Source: Ancylobacter dichloromethanicus (GTDB lineage: Bacteria; Pseudomonadota; Alphaproteobacteria; Rhizobiales; Xanthobacteraceae). From it: a stretch of DNA of 64,000 nucleotides. The first letter of the stretch is position 1. Every line of letters begins with the position of its first letter. The notes beneath the pieces are model-generated. The model did not search any database, was not told where the DNA came from, and was given only the letters and a program-made list of their open reading frames with translations. Shown here in pieces: positions 16,894-25,387 of the stretch. The translations under genes and the position numbers were made by a program. Where the stretch lies: contig NZ_JAHBGC010000004.1 in assembly GCF_018390645.1 (NCBI RefSeq), positions 134,994 to 198,993 on the forward strand, in the 5' to 3' direction.

Positions 16894-19416
16894 TCACGTC
16901 GCCCGCGGCGCGAGCACCAGCACGGCCAGCGTCGTCGCCACGGTGAGGAAGGCGAAGTGCCCGTAGAGCACCACGTTGCGCAGGTCGATGTCGTGCCGCG
17001 CGGTGAGGCGGCCGGCCAGCGCGCCGGCCAGGCAATAGCCCTGCATCAGCACGCCGACGCCGAGGTGCAGCGCGGTCCACAGCACCAGCACCCACACGGT
17101 GGCGGGATAGACATGGGCGACGGGGTCGAGCCCGGCCTGCCAGGGCGCCAGCAGCAGCAGCGCCGCGCCGGCCACCGAGAGCAGCGCCGCCGCGCCGATC
17201 AGCAGCCGGACCCGGCCCGCATGGCCGCCGCCATTGGCCCGGCGGGCGCCCAGCATGGCGGCCCAGGCGGCGAGCGCGGCGGCGCCGCCACCCAGCATCA
17301 GGGCGCCATCGGGCGGCGCCATGCCGGCGGGCGGAAAGGCCGGGTGGATGGTCCAGTAGTAGAAATAGGCGAACACCAGGCTGATGAAGGCGGTGCCGTC
17401 GCCGACCATGGTGATGAACATCGCCCACCAGCCGACCGAGGCCGGGCCGGAGGCGTAGAGCGGCAGGGTGACGCCGAGGCCGGCGCCGCGCTCCGGTTTC
17501 TCGGGAATGGCGGCGGTGCCGGTCCACAGCCAGACCATGATGGCGGCGATGCCGAGCGCGCCGGAGGCGATGGCAAGGAGCCACCAGTGGAAGGTGGTGG
17601 CGATGAAACTGCCGCCGATCAGCACCGCGGCGATGAGCGGCTTGAAGCTGTTGCCGGGCACCCGCAGCACCTGCAGCGGCGTCGCGTCGAGCACGTCGGT
17701 GATCAGCGTCTCGCGCTTTCCCTCCGGCGCGCCGGGCAGGTAGAACTTCCCCTCGTCGATCTCGCGGATGAGGTTCGGCTGGTCCCAGAGCGGGTAGCGG
17801 CTGCGGATCGGCGGCACCGAGCGTATGCCCCAGGGCTCGGACGGGTCGCCCGCCACCCATTCCAGCGTGCCGGCATTCCACGGGTTGCGCGGCGCGCGCG
17901 GCTTGCCGGGGCGCAGCGCGTCCCACACCATCACCAGCACGCCGGCCGCCATGGTGAAGGCGCCGACGGTGGAGACGAGGTTCAGCCAGTCCCAGCCGAG
18001 CCCTTCCGGGTAGGTGTAGACCCGGCGCGGCATGCCGCGCAGCCCGGTGATGTGCATCGGCAGGAAGGCGATGTTGAAGCCGGCGAACATCAGCCAGAAC
18101 GACCAGCGCCCGAGCCGTGCCGACAGCATCCGCCCGACCACGAAGGGGTAGAAATAATAGAGGCCGGCGATCAGCGGAAAGAACATGCCGCCGATCAGCG
18201 TGTAGTGCAGGTGGGCGACGATGAAATAGCTGTCATGCGCCTGCCAGTCGAACGGGGCGAGCGCCACCATCACCCCGGTCAGCCCGCCGAACACGAAGAT
18301 GGCGAGCGCCCCGGTGGCGAACAGCATGGGGATGGAGAAGATCGCCCGCCCGGCCAGCAGGGTGGCGACGAAGACGAAGATCTGCACCCCGGTGGGGATC
18401 GCCACCGCCTCCGAGGCGGCCGAGAAGAAGCCGAGCGACAGCCACGGCAGGCCGATGGTGAACATGTGGTGCGCCCACAGCCCGAAGCTGAGGAAGCCGG
18501 TGCCGACCGCCGCCAGAACGATCCAGCCATAGCCGAGGATCGGCCGGCGGGCGAAGGTCGGCACGATCATCGCCAGCAGGGCGATCGAGGGCAGGAAGAT
18601 GATGTAGACTTCCGGGTGGCCGAAGATCCAGAACAGGTGCTGCCACAGCACCGGATCGCCCCCGCGCGCCGCATCGAAGAACGGCCAGTCGAACAGCCGC
18701 TGCATCTCGAACAGGATGTCGCCGGCGATCAGTGGGGGGAAGGCGAACAGGATCATGCCGCCGACGATCAGCACGTACCAGGCGTAGAGCGGCATCAGGT
18801 TGATGCGCATGCCGGGCGGGCGGCACTTCAGCACGCCGACGATCAGCTCCACCGCCGCCGCGATGGAGGCGATCTCGATGAAGGACAGGCCGAGCAGCCA
18901 GATGTCGGCGCCGATGCCGGTCTGTTCGGTGTCGGTGGCGAGCGGGGGATACATGAACCAGCCGCTGTCCGGCGCGGCGTTGAACAGGATCGAGCCGCCG
19001 ACGAACACGCCGCCGATGAGGAAGCACCAGAAGCCGAAGGCGGACAGGCGCGGGAAGGGCAGGTCGCGCGCCGCCAGCATCTGCGGCAGGATGAGGATCG
19101 CCACCGCCTCGAAGATCGGCACGGCGAACAGGAACATCATCATCGTGCCGTGCAGCGTGAACAGCTGGTTGTAGGTGCCGGGCGAGACGAGGTCGTTGCC
19201 CGGCACCGCGAGCTGTGCGCGGATGATCAGCGCCAGCACGCCGGCGAAGAGGAAGAAGAAGAATGAGGCGCCGGTGTACCAGAGGCCCACCGTCTGGTTG
19301 TTGCAGGCGGAGAAATGGCGCCAGCCGCGGGGCGTCTCCCACGCCGCCCGCAGTTCGGCCTCCTCCCGGCGCATGCGCGCGTCGTCGGTCTCGGTCCGCG
19401 GCTCGACGGCGCTCAT
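16894..19416 (-). CDS. ctaD: Cytochrome c oxidase subunit I fused to subunit III (caa3-type)
   Basis: An 840-residue fusion. Residues about 40-560 are heme-copper oxidase subunit I: the low-spin heme ligand in LFTLHGTMMMFLF, the CuB/Tyr motif IFGHPEVYII, the WAHHMFTIG histidine pair and VAHLHYTLIGG with the heme ligands. The GHPEV glutamate indicates an A1-type enzyme with a D-channel. Residues about 600-840 form a shortened subunit III domain. The enzyme reduces oxygen to water and pumps protons. The ATG overlaps the ctaC stop (ATGA). Such I-III fusions are known in bacterial caa3 oxidases. Confidence 0.94.
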   Translation of the reverse strand: MSAVEPRTETDDARMRREEAELRAAWETPRGWRHFSACNNQTVGLWYTGASFFFFLFAGVLALIIRAQLAVPGNDLVSPGTYNQLFTLHGTMMMFLFAVPIFEAVAILILPQMLAARDLPFPRLSAFGFWCFLIGGVFVGGSILFNAAPDSGWFMYPPLATDTEQTGIGADIWLLGLSFIEIASIAAAVELIVGVLKCRPPGMRINLMPLYAWYVLIVGGMILFAFPPLIAGDILFEMQRLFDWPFFDAARGGDPVLWQHLFWIFGHPEVYIIFLPSIALLAMIVPTFARRPILGYGWIVLAAVGTGFLSFGLWAHHMFTIGLPWLSLGFFSAASEAVAIPTGVQIFVFVATLLAGRAIFSIPMLFATGALAIFVFGGLTGVMVALAPFDWQAHDSYFIVAHLHYTLIGGMFFPLIAGLYYFYPFVVGRMLSARLGRWSFWLMFAGFNIAFLPMHITGLRGMPRRVYTYPEGLGWDWLNLVSTVGAFTMAAGVLVMVWDALRPGKPRAPRNPWNAGTLEWVAGDPSEPWGIRSVPPIRSRYPLWDQPNLIREIDEGKFYLPGAPEGKRETLITDVLDATPLQVLRVPGNSFKPLIAAVLIGGSFIATTFHWWLLAIASGALGIAAIMVWLWTGTAAIPEKPERGAGLGVTLPLYASGPASVGWWAMFITMVGDGTAFISLVFAYFYYWTIHPAFPPAGMAPPDGALMLGGGAAALAAWAAMLGARRANGGGHAGRVRLLIGAAALLSVAGAALLLLAPWQAGLDPVAHVYPATVWVLVLWTALHLGVGVLMQGYCLAGALAGRLTARHDIDLRNVVLYGHFAFLTVATTLAVLVLAPRAT

Positions 19417-20399
19417 CGCAGGCTCCCCAGATAGGCGTCTATGGCGTCGAGCTGGTCCGACTCCAGCGCGCCGAAGGCGGGCATGCGCACGCCGGGCTTG
19501 AGCTTTTCGGTCTCGCTGACGAAGCGGCGGCGGTTCGCCGGCGTGTTGGCCAGGAGGCCGGCGCCGAGCGTCGGCCGCGCCGCGACATGGGTGAGGTCCG
19601 GCCCGATGGTGCCGGTTGCCGGGGTGCCGCGCACGCTGTGACAGCCGCCGCAGCCATTGGCGAGAAAGGCCCCGGCATCGGCGGTGGCGGCGGCCGGCGC
19701 GCGCTCGCGGGCGAGCCACGCCTCGAACGCCGCCGGCTCCATCACCTCGACGGAAAACGCCATGAAGGCATGGGCGCGGCCGCAGAACTCGGCGCAGACG
19801 CCCCGATAGGTGCCGGTGCGCTCGGGGTTGAGCACCAGCCGGTTGGTGCGGCCGGGGATCATGTCGAGCTTGCCGGCCAGCGCCGGAATCCAGAACGAAT
19901 GGATCACGTCGGCGCTGTCGAGCAGGATCTCCGCCGGGCGTCCGGCCGGCAGGCGCAGTTCGTTGGCGGTCTCGACCTCGCCCTGCGCGGTTCGATAGGT
20001 GACGCGCCACCAATATTGCTCGCCGGAGACATGGACCGTCAGCGCGGGTTCGCCGGCGCGCAGCACCGGCATCAGCCGCAGCCCGAAGGTCAGCAGGGCG
20101 GCGAGGATGAGGGTGGGGATGATCGCACCCGCCCACAGCACGATCCGCAACCCGGCGCGTTCGCCGAGCGGCGTCTTCTGGAAACGGCCGGCGAACACCG
20201 CCGTGCCGATCACCGCCAGCCAGATGATGGCGGCGCCGGCCAGCATCACCCAGAACAGGCGCGCCACCTCGGCGGCTTCCCGCCCGGCCGGGTCGAGCGC
20301 GGATTGCGGGCCCGAGCAGGCACCGAGCAGCAGGCCGGCGCCGGCGACGAGCGCAGCCTTCTCCAGCCCTTCGAACGCCCTGCCCCCTTTCGCGCCCAT
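19413..20399 (-). CDS. ctaC: Cytochrome c oxidase subunit II with C-terminal cytochrome c (caa3-type)
   Basis: A 328-residue lipoprotein-type subunit. The lipobox is LLLGAC near residue 27, and two membrane helices follow (about 45-70 and 85-108). The CuA domain has VIHSFWIPAL and the ligand cluster CAEFCGRAHAFM near residue 203. A fused C-terminal cytochrome c domain carries CGGCH near residue 250 and a GVRMPAF methionine ligand near residue 305. It takes electrons directly into CuA, which defines a caa3-type enzyme. It starts four bases after the upstream 93-residue gene, so it is not preceded by its own obvious promoter. Confidence 0.94.
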   Translation of the reverse strand: MGAKGGRAFEGLEKAALVAGAGLLLGACSGPQSALDPAGREAAEVARLFWVMLAGAAIIWLAVIGTAVFAGRFQKTPLGERAGLRIVLWAGAIIPTLILAALLTFGLRLMPVLRAGEPALTVHVSGEQYWWRVTYRTAQGEVETANELRLPAGRPAEILLDSADVIHSFWIPALAGKLDMIPGRTNRLVLNPERTGTYRGVCAEFCGRAHAFMAFSVEVMEPAAFEAWLARERAPAAATADAGAFLANGCGGCHSVRGTPATGTIGPDLTHVAARPTLGAGLLANTPANRRRFVSETEKLKPGVRMPAFGALESDQLDAIDAYLGSLR

Positions 20400-20403
20400 C
20401 CGA

Positions 20404-20685
20404 TCAGGTCAGGCGGCGCGAGGTGTTTTCCGGGGAGACTGCGGGCGCGTCGGCGCCGCGACCGGTATCGGCGACGCCGAGCATGGTCTCGCTGGCGCCG
20501 GGCACCGTGATGGTCACGTCGTAGCCATCGCGAATGGCGTTGGAGGCGGCGGCGACCGCGGCCTCGAACGCCGCTTCCTTGCTTGCATAGGCCATGCCGA
20601 CGCCGCCGTCGCTGTCGACCCGCCATTCGCCCTCGCGGCCGCGAAGCCGGAAGCTCGCGGCCCGGCCGGATGTCTGCGTCTGCAT
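20404..20685 (-). CDS. Small soluble protein of unknown function upstream of ctaC
   Basis: A 93-residue protein beginning MQTQTSGRAASFRLRGREGE and containing KEAAFEAAVAAASNAIRDGY and VTITVPGASE. The alternation of a strand-rich start and one helix recalls small DUF2188-like proteins, but the match is only by general look. I prefer the ATG at 20685, preceded by AAGGAG at a good distance, over the ATG 15 bases upstream. It sits between an SDR with an EcfG-type promoter and the caa3 operon. It is only four bases from ctaC and is probably cotranscribed with it. Confidence 0.7.
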   Translation of the reverse strand: MQTQTSGRAASFRLRGREGEWRVDSDGGVGMAYASKEAAFEAAVAAASNAIRDGYDVTITVPGASETMLGVADTGRGADAPAVSPENTSRRLT

Positions 20686-20707
20686 CGCGTTCTCCTTCAT
20701 TGCCAGA

Positions 20708-20806
20708 GCATTTTCGAGCGAAGCGGGTTCCGGTTCGCGTGGCGAAAATGCGTAAAAACAAATACCTGGAGCCCGTTCGGCAACCCGGCTTTCGCCGGAC
20801 GGGCTC
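20708..20806. repeat. Rhizobiales-type intergenic palindromic repeat
   Basis: Two hairpins in tandem fill the gap between the SDR gene and the 93-residue gene. The first is GCATTTTCG (20708-20716) with CGAAAATGC (20743-20751); the second is GAGCCCGT (20769-20776) with ACGGGCTC (20799-20806). The sequence pattern, including the AAACAAA spacer between them, resembles a dispersed element common in Hyphomicrobiales genomes. The stop codon of the SDR gene touches its edge. The second hairpin could attenuate or terminate transcription towards the oxidase operon. Confidence 0.75.
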
Positions 20807-21663
20807 TAGAGCATGGGCCCACCGCCGGTGACGGCAATCGTCGCGCCGGAGACGTAGCTCGACAGCGGATCGGCCAGCATCACATAGGCGGTGGCAAGCT
20901 CCGCCGGCTGGCCCGGCCGCTTCATCGGCACCTGCTCGCCGAAATGCGCCACCTTTTCGGCCGGCATGGTGGCGGGGATCAGCGGCGTCCAGATCGGCCC
21001 CGGCGCCACCGCATTGGCGCGGATGCCCTTCTCCGCCAGCAACTGCGCCAGCCCGGCGGTGAAGTTCTGGATCGCGCCCTTGGTGGTGGCGTAGGCGAGC
21101 AGGCTCGGGTTCGGCTTGTCGGAATTGATCGAGGCGGTGTTGATTATGGCGCTGCCCGGCTTCATGTGCGGCACCGCCGCCTTGGTGAGGTAGAACATGG
21201 CGTGGATGTTGACCTTGAAGGTCAGCTCCCATTCGGCGTCGCTGATCGCGCCAATGTCGTCGAAGGTGGCCTGATGCGCCGCGTTGTTGACGAGCAGGTC
21301 GATGCGCCCGAACGCCTCCACCGCCTTCTCCACCAGCGCGCGGCAATGGGCGGCGTGCTGGATGTCGCCCGGCACCAGCACCGCCTGCCGGCCCGCCTCG
21401 CCCACCAGCGCGGCGGTGGCCTCGGCGTCTTCGTGTTCGTCGAGATAGGAGATCAGCACGTCGGCGCCCTCGCGTGCATAGGCCAGCGCCACCGCGCGGC
21501 CGATTCCGCTGTCGCCGCCGGTTATTACGGCTTTCAGCCCTTCCAGCCGGCCCGAGCCCTTGTAGCTGGTCTCGCCATGGTCGGGACGCGGCGACATCGC
21601 CTGTGTCCATCCGGGCATATCCTGCTGCTGCTCCTGGAAAGGCGGGCGCGGATGCTCCTGCAT
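20806..21663 (-). CDS. SDR-family oxidoreductase (YhxC/glucose-dehydrogenase-like, stress type)
   Basis: A 285-residue SDR with an N-terminal extension (PPFQEQQQDMPGWTQAM, then PRPDHGETSYKGSGRL) typical of the bacterial stress SDR group. The cofactor motif GGDSGIGRAVAL lies near residue 49, NNAAHQ near 127, and the active site has Ser in TASINS and YATTK near residue 194. GGAG six bases before the second of two adjacent ATGs decides the start at 21663. An EcfG-type promoter lies 44-68 bases upstream. The substrate is unknown. Confidence 0.92.
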   Translation of the reverse strand: MQEHPRPPFQEQQQDMPGWTQAMSPRPDHGETSYKGSGRLEGLKAVITGGDSGIGRAVALAYAREGADVLISYLDEHEDAEATAALVGEAGRQAVLVPGDIQHAAHCRALVEKAVEAFGRIDLLVNNAAHQATFDDIGAISDAEWELTFKVNIHAMFYLTKAAVPHMKPGSAIINTASINSDKPNPSLLAYATTKGAIQNFTAGLAQLLAEKGIRANAVAPGPIWTPLIPATMPAEKVAHFGEQVPMKRPGQPAELATAYVMLADPLSSYVSGATIAVTGGGPML

Positions 21664-21706
21664 CATGTGCTCCTCTGGCGGAAGGTCGGCGGTGGGGACG
21701 TTTGCC

Positions 21707-21731
21707 AACGGCTTGGCGCCGCGTTGGTTCC
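21707..21731 (-). promoter_or_regulatory. EcfG-type general-stress promoter for the SDR gene
   Basis: Read on the minus strand, GGAAC (21727-21731) and CGTT (21707-21710) are separated by exactly 16 bases. This is the alphaproteobacterial EcfG (general stress sigma factor) consensus with no mismatch. Predicted transcription would begin near 21700, about 40 bases before the SDR start codon. Confidence 0.75.
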
Positions 21732-21816
21732 GGAACGCTTGAGCGGAACCGGCCCGGCCCTTTCATCTCCGCCAAAGGCTCTGAACCGTCCGGGCGGATG
21801 GTGCCGCGCGGGCGGT

Positions 21817-21841
21817 GGAACGCGCGACGGCGGGAAGCGTT
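21817..21841 (+). promoter_or_regulatory. EcfG-type general-stress promoter for ku-ligD
   Basis: GGAAC (21817-21821) and CGTT (21838-21841), 16 bases apart, match the EcfG consensus perfectly. The -10 element is 50 bases upstream of the first ku start codon. Together with the minus-strand copy at 21707-21731 it forms a divergent stress-promoter pair. Confidence 0.75.
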
Positions 21842-21891
21842 GGTGCCGAGGCGTCGAGGAATCCTCAGCGCAGGACAGGACAGAGGCAGGC

Positions 21892-22776
21892 ATGGCCGCG
21901 CGGGCGACATGGAAGGGGTTTCTGAGGCTGGGCGAACTGGTCTGCGCCGTCGGGCTCTACACCGCCGTCAGCGCCAGCGACCGTGTCAGCCTGCACATGG
22001 TGAACCGCAAGACCGGCAACCGGCTGTCGCGCCGCTTCGTCGATTCGCAGACCGGAAAGGTGGTCGAGCGCGAGGCGCAGGTGAAGGGCTACGAGGTCGA
22101 TTCAGGCGACTTCGTCGTGCTGGAGCCGGACGAGATCGCCGAGGTGACGCCCAAGGGCGACAAGGCGCTCACCATCGAGAGCTTCCTGCCCTGCGCCGAG
22201 GTCGACGATCTGTATTTCGACCGGCCCTATTATCTGCGCCCGGCCGACGCGGCCTCGCAGGCCAGCTTCGCGGTGATCCGCGAGGGGCTGCGCAGCAAGC
22301 AGGTGGCGGCGGTGGCGCGCGCGGTGCTTTTTCGCCGGCCGCGCAGCCTGCTGATCCGCGCCTATGACGAGGGCATCATCGCCACCACGCTGAACTATGA
22401 TTACGAGGTGCGCTCGGCCGCGGAGGCGTTCGAGGATATCAGGGAGGTGAAGATGGAGCCGGAAATGCTCGATCTCGCCCGCCACATCATCGAGACCAAG
22501 TCCGACCGCTTCCAGCCCGAGAGCTTCGACGACCGCTACGACGCGGCGCTGGCGGAACTGGTGCGGGCCAAGATGGAGGGCCGCGCGACTGCCCCGCCGA
22601 AGCCGCCCCCGGCCAAGGTGGTGAGCCTCATGGACGCGCTGCGCGAGAGCGCGGGGATGTCCGGGGACAAGAAGTCGGCCGGCAGGAAACCGGGCAGTAC
22701 CAAGGCGGGCAGCAACAGGGCGGGAAGGAAGCCCGCGGCGCGCAAGCTGGCCGCGCGCACCCGCAAGGCGGGGTGA
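21892..22776 (+). CDS. ku: Ku protein, non-homologous end joining (first copy)
   Basis: A 294-residue bacterial Ku that binds DNA double-strand ends as a homodimer and recruits LigD. It begins ATWKGFLRLGELVCAVGLY, the standard Ku start. It contains HMVNRKTGNRLSRRFVD near residue 35, VKGYEVDSGDFVVLEPDEI near residue 63 and the FDDRYDAALAELVRAKMEG helix near residue 205. The C-terminal 50 residues are very rich in Lys, Arg, Ala and Gly, as in Ku proteins with a basic DNA-binding tail. The ligD start follows five bases after its stop. An EcfG-type promoter precedes it. Confidence 0.95.
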   Translation: MAARATWKGFLRLGELVCAVGLYTAVSASDRVSLHMVNRKTGNRLSRRFVDSQTGKVVEREAQVKGYEVDSGDFVVLEPDEIAEVTPKGDKALTIESFLPCAEVDDLYFDRPYYLRPADAASQASFAVIREGLRSKQVAAVARAVLFRRPRSLLIRAYDEGIIATTLNYDYEVRSAAEAFEDIREVKMEPEMLDLARHIIETKSDRFQPESFDDRYDAALAELVRAKMEGRATAPPKPPPAKVVSLMDALRESAGMSGDKKSAGRKPGSTKAGSNRAGRKPAARKLAARTRKAG

Positions 22777-22781
22777 CGGCA

Positions 22782-25376
22782 ATGGCGCTCGATGTCTATC
22801 GCCGCAAGCGCGACTTCACCCGCACGCAGGAGCCGCAGGGGACAGGGGGCGCGGCGGCCGGGCGTGGGTATCTGATCCAGAAACACGCGGCGCGGCGGCT
22901 GCATTACGACCTGCGGCTGGAGATGGACGGCGTCCTCAAGAGCTGGGCGGTGACGCGCGGGCCCAGCCTGGTGCCGGGCGAGAAGCGGCTCGCCGTGCAT
23001 GTGGAGGACCACCCGCTCGACTATGGCAGCTTCGAGGGCACCATTCCCAAGGGCCAGTATGGCGGCGGCACGGTCATGCTGTGGGACACCGGGAGCTGGG
23101 AGCCGGTCGGCGACGCGGCCAGGGGCTACAGCAAGGGGCATCTCGAATTCGTCTTGCACGGCAACAAGTTGCACGGGCGTTGGCATCTGGTGCGGATGGC
23201 GCAGCGCAAGGGCGAGAAGGCCGATAACTGGCTGCTGATCAAGGCCGAGGACGCCGCCGCACGGCCGGAAGGGGCGCCGGATATTCTCGACGAGAGGCCG
23301 GATTCGGTGAAGACCGGCCGCACCCTCGACGCCATCGCCAAAGATGGCGAGCCGCCCCCGCCGACCCGAAAGGCGGGCACGCGCAAGGCCCCGGCCGCTC
23401 GCGCCAAATCCGCGTCCAGATCCGCGACCAAGGCGTCGACGGGCTCCGACGCGAAGACAAAAACGCCCGCCCCGACCGGGACCGAGGCGCCGCTGCCGGA
23501 TTTCGTCGAGCCGCAACTGGCGACGCTCGTTGCCAGGGCACCGGTCGGAAAGGCCTGGATTCACGAGATCAAATTCGACGGCTACCGGCTCCAGGCACGG
23601 ATCGACACCACCGCCAGAGGCCAGCGCCGGGTGAAGCTGCTCACCCGCTCCGGCCTCGACTGGAGCGCCCGCTTCGGCCCGGCGCTGGCCGCCGCGCTGG
23701 AGGCGCTGCCAGCGGAAAACGCGCTGATCGACGGCGAACTGGTGGTCGAGACCGGTGCCGGCGCGTCGAATTTCGGCCTCCTCCAGCGGGATCTGGCGGA
23801 GGGCAGGCATGACCGCTTCGTCTACTACGCCTTCGATCTCCTGCATCTCGACGGGCGGGACCTGCGAGGGGCGCCGCTGAAGGTGCGAAAGAAACTGCTG
23901 GAAGTGCTGCTAAAACAAGCTGCAGACGGGCTGCGCTACAGCGAGCATCTGGCGGCGGATGGCGAGGCCATGCTGCGTCATGCCTGCCGGCTGAGCCTGG
24001 AGGGGCTGGTGTCGAAGCGGGCCGACGCGCCCTATCGCTCGGGCCGCGGCAAGGACTGGGTGAAGTCGAAATGCGCCTTCCGGCAGGAATTCGTCATCGG
24101 TGGATTTGTGCCCTCCACCGCGCAGAAGAGCGCCATCGGCTCGCTGGTGCTGGGCGTCTATGAGGAGGGGCGCCTGCGCCATGTCGGACGGGTCGGCACC
24201 GGCTTCTCGCAGGCCGTGGCGCGCGATCTCCATGCGCGGCTCGAAAAGCTCGGCCGGACACGCAGCCCGTTCGCGGGACCGCTGACGGCGGAGGAGCGGC
24301 GCGGCGTCAGCTATGCCGCGCCCGAACTGGTTGCCGAAGTCGAGTTCCGCGGCTGGACCGGCGAGCAGCATCTGCGCCATGCCGCCTTTCGCGGCCTGCG
24401 CGAGGACAAGCCGGCGCGCGAGATCGTGCGCGAGACGCCGGTGGAGGGCAAGGAGATGGCCAAGGGCGACAATCGGGCTTCCGCCGGCGACGCGCCGCGC
24501 TCGAATGTGAAGTTGACCCATCCCGACCGCATCTACTGGCCGGAGGACGGCATCACCAAGCAGGGCCTCGCCGATTACTACGCCGAGGTGTGGCGCTTCA
24601 TCGCCCCGTTCGTCGTCGCCCGGCCGCTGGCGCTGCTGCGCTGCCCGGACGGCATTGCCGGCCAGTGCTTCTTCCAGAAGCATTCCTGGCGGGGGATGAA
24701 CAAGGCGATCAGGGTGAAGAAGGATACCGATGGCGAGGAACTGCTTTTCATCGAAGACCTCGACGGGCTGATCGCGCTGGTCCAGTCCGGAGCGCTGGAA
24801 ATCCACCCCTGGGGCGCGCCGCTCACCGATATCGAGCGGCCGGACATGCTGATCTTCGACCTCGACCCCGGCGAGGCGGTCGGCTGGGACGGGGTGGTGG
24901 CCGGCGCGCGCGACATACGTGCGCGGCTGGAGGCGCAGGGCCTGCCGGCCTTCGTCAAGACCTCCGGCGGCAAGGGGCTGCATGTGGTGGTGCCGCTGCA
25001 ACCGAAGGCCGGATGGGAGGCCGCCAAGGGCTTCGCCAAGGCGCTGGCCGATTCCCTCGCCGCCGATGATCCCGACCGCTACGTCGCGGTCGCCACCAAG
25101 GCCCGGCGCAAGGGGCGCATCTTCATCGACTATCTGCGCAATGGGCGCGGCGCCACCGCCGTGGCGGCCTATTGCCCGCGCGCCCGCGCCGGGGCAGGGG
25201 TCTCGATGCCGGTGGCCTGGGACGAGATCGACGCCATTGCCGGCGGCGCCCACTTCACGCTGGCCGATGCGCCCTCCCGCCTTGCCAATCTCGCCGCCGA
25301 CCCGTGGGACGATTTCCGCGCCGCCGCCGTGCCGCTGCCGGAGAGCGCGGGCGGCCGGCGGCGCCGGGCCAGCTGA
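22782..25376 (+). CDS. ligD: ATP-dependent DNA ligase LigD, three-domain (PE-Lig-Pol)
   Basis: An 864-residue multifunctional NHEJ enzyme. The 3-prime-phosphoesterase domain (about residues 5-165) has QKHAARRLHYDLRLEMDG. A Lys/Ala/Pro-rich linker follows (about 190-240). The ligase domain has the adenylated Lys in HEIKFDGYRLQARI near residue 264. The primase-like polymerase domain starts near residue 575 (KLTHPDRIYWPEDGITK) and has the metal-binding IFDLDPGE. The domain order matches the Pseudomonas type. The ATG at 22782 is used; a GTG overlapping the ku stop is an alternative. It is coupled to ku, so both products are made together. Confidence 0.95.
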   Translation: MALDVYRRKRDFTRTQEPQGTGGAAAGRGYLIQKHAARRLHYDLRLEMDGVLKSWAVTRGPSLVPGEKRLAVHVEDHPLDYGSFEGTIPKGQYGGGTVMLWDTGSWEPVGDAARGYSKGHLEFVLHGNKLHGRWHLVRMAQRKGEKADNWLLIKAEDAAARPEGAPDILDERPDSVKTGRTLDAIAKDGEPPPPTRKAGTRKAPAARAKSASRSATKASTGSDAKTKTPAPTGTEAPLPDFVEPQLATLVARAPVGKAWIHEIKFDGYRLQARIDTTARGQRRVKLLTRSGLDWSARFGPALAAALEALPAENALIDGELVVETGAGASNFGLLQRDLAEGRHDRFVYYAFDLLHLDGRDLRGAPLKVRKKLLEVLLKQAADGLRYSEHLAADGEAMLRHACRLSLEGLVSKRADAPYRSGRGKDWVKSKCAFRQEFVIGGFVPSTAQKSAIGSLVLGVYEEGRLRHVGRVGTGFSQAVARDLHARLEKLGRTRSPFAGPLTAEERRGVSYAAPELVAEVEFRGWTGEQHLRHAAFRGLREDKPAREIVRETPVEGKEMAKGDNRASAGDAPRSNVKLTHPDRIYWPEDGITKQGLADYYAEVWRFIAPFVVARPLALLRCPDGIAGQCFFQKHSWRGMNKAIRVKKDTDGEELLFIEDLDGLIALVQSGALEIHPWGAPLTDIERPDMLIFDLDPGEAVGWDGVVAGARDIRARLEAQGLPAFVKTSGGKGLHVVVPLQPKAGWEAAKGFAKALADSLAADDPDRYVAVATKARRKGRIFIDYLRNGRGATAVAAYCPRARAGAGVSMPVAWDEIDAIAGGAHFTLADAPSRLANLAADPWDDFRAAAVPLPESAGGRRRRAS

Positions 25377-25387
25377 GGGAGGGCGCG

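Noticed and set aside
16501-19266. A very long open frame (about 920 codons) on the plus strand opposite the oxidase subunit I-III gene
   Set aside because: Its product is Arg/Gln/His/Asp-rich low-complexity sequence, the usual antisense shadow in GC-rich DNA, while the minus-strand frame has all oxidase motifs.
20686-20751. GGAAC on the minus strand at about 20728-20732 as an EcfG promoter for the 93-residue gene
   Set aside because: Sixteen bases downstream there is TGCT rather than CGTT, and the sequence belongs to the dispersed palindromic repeat.
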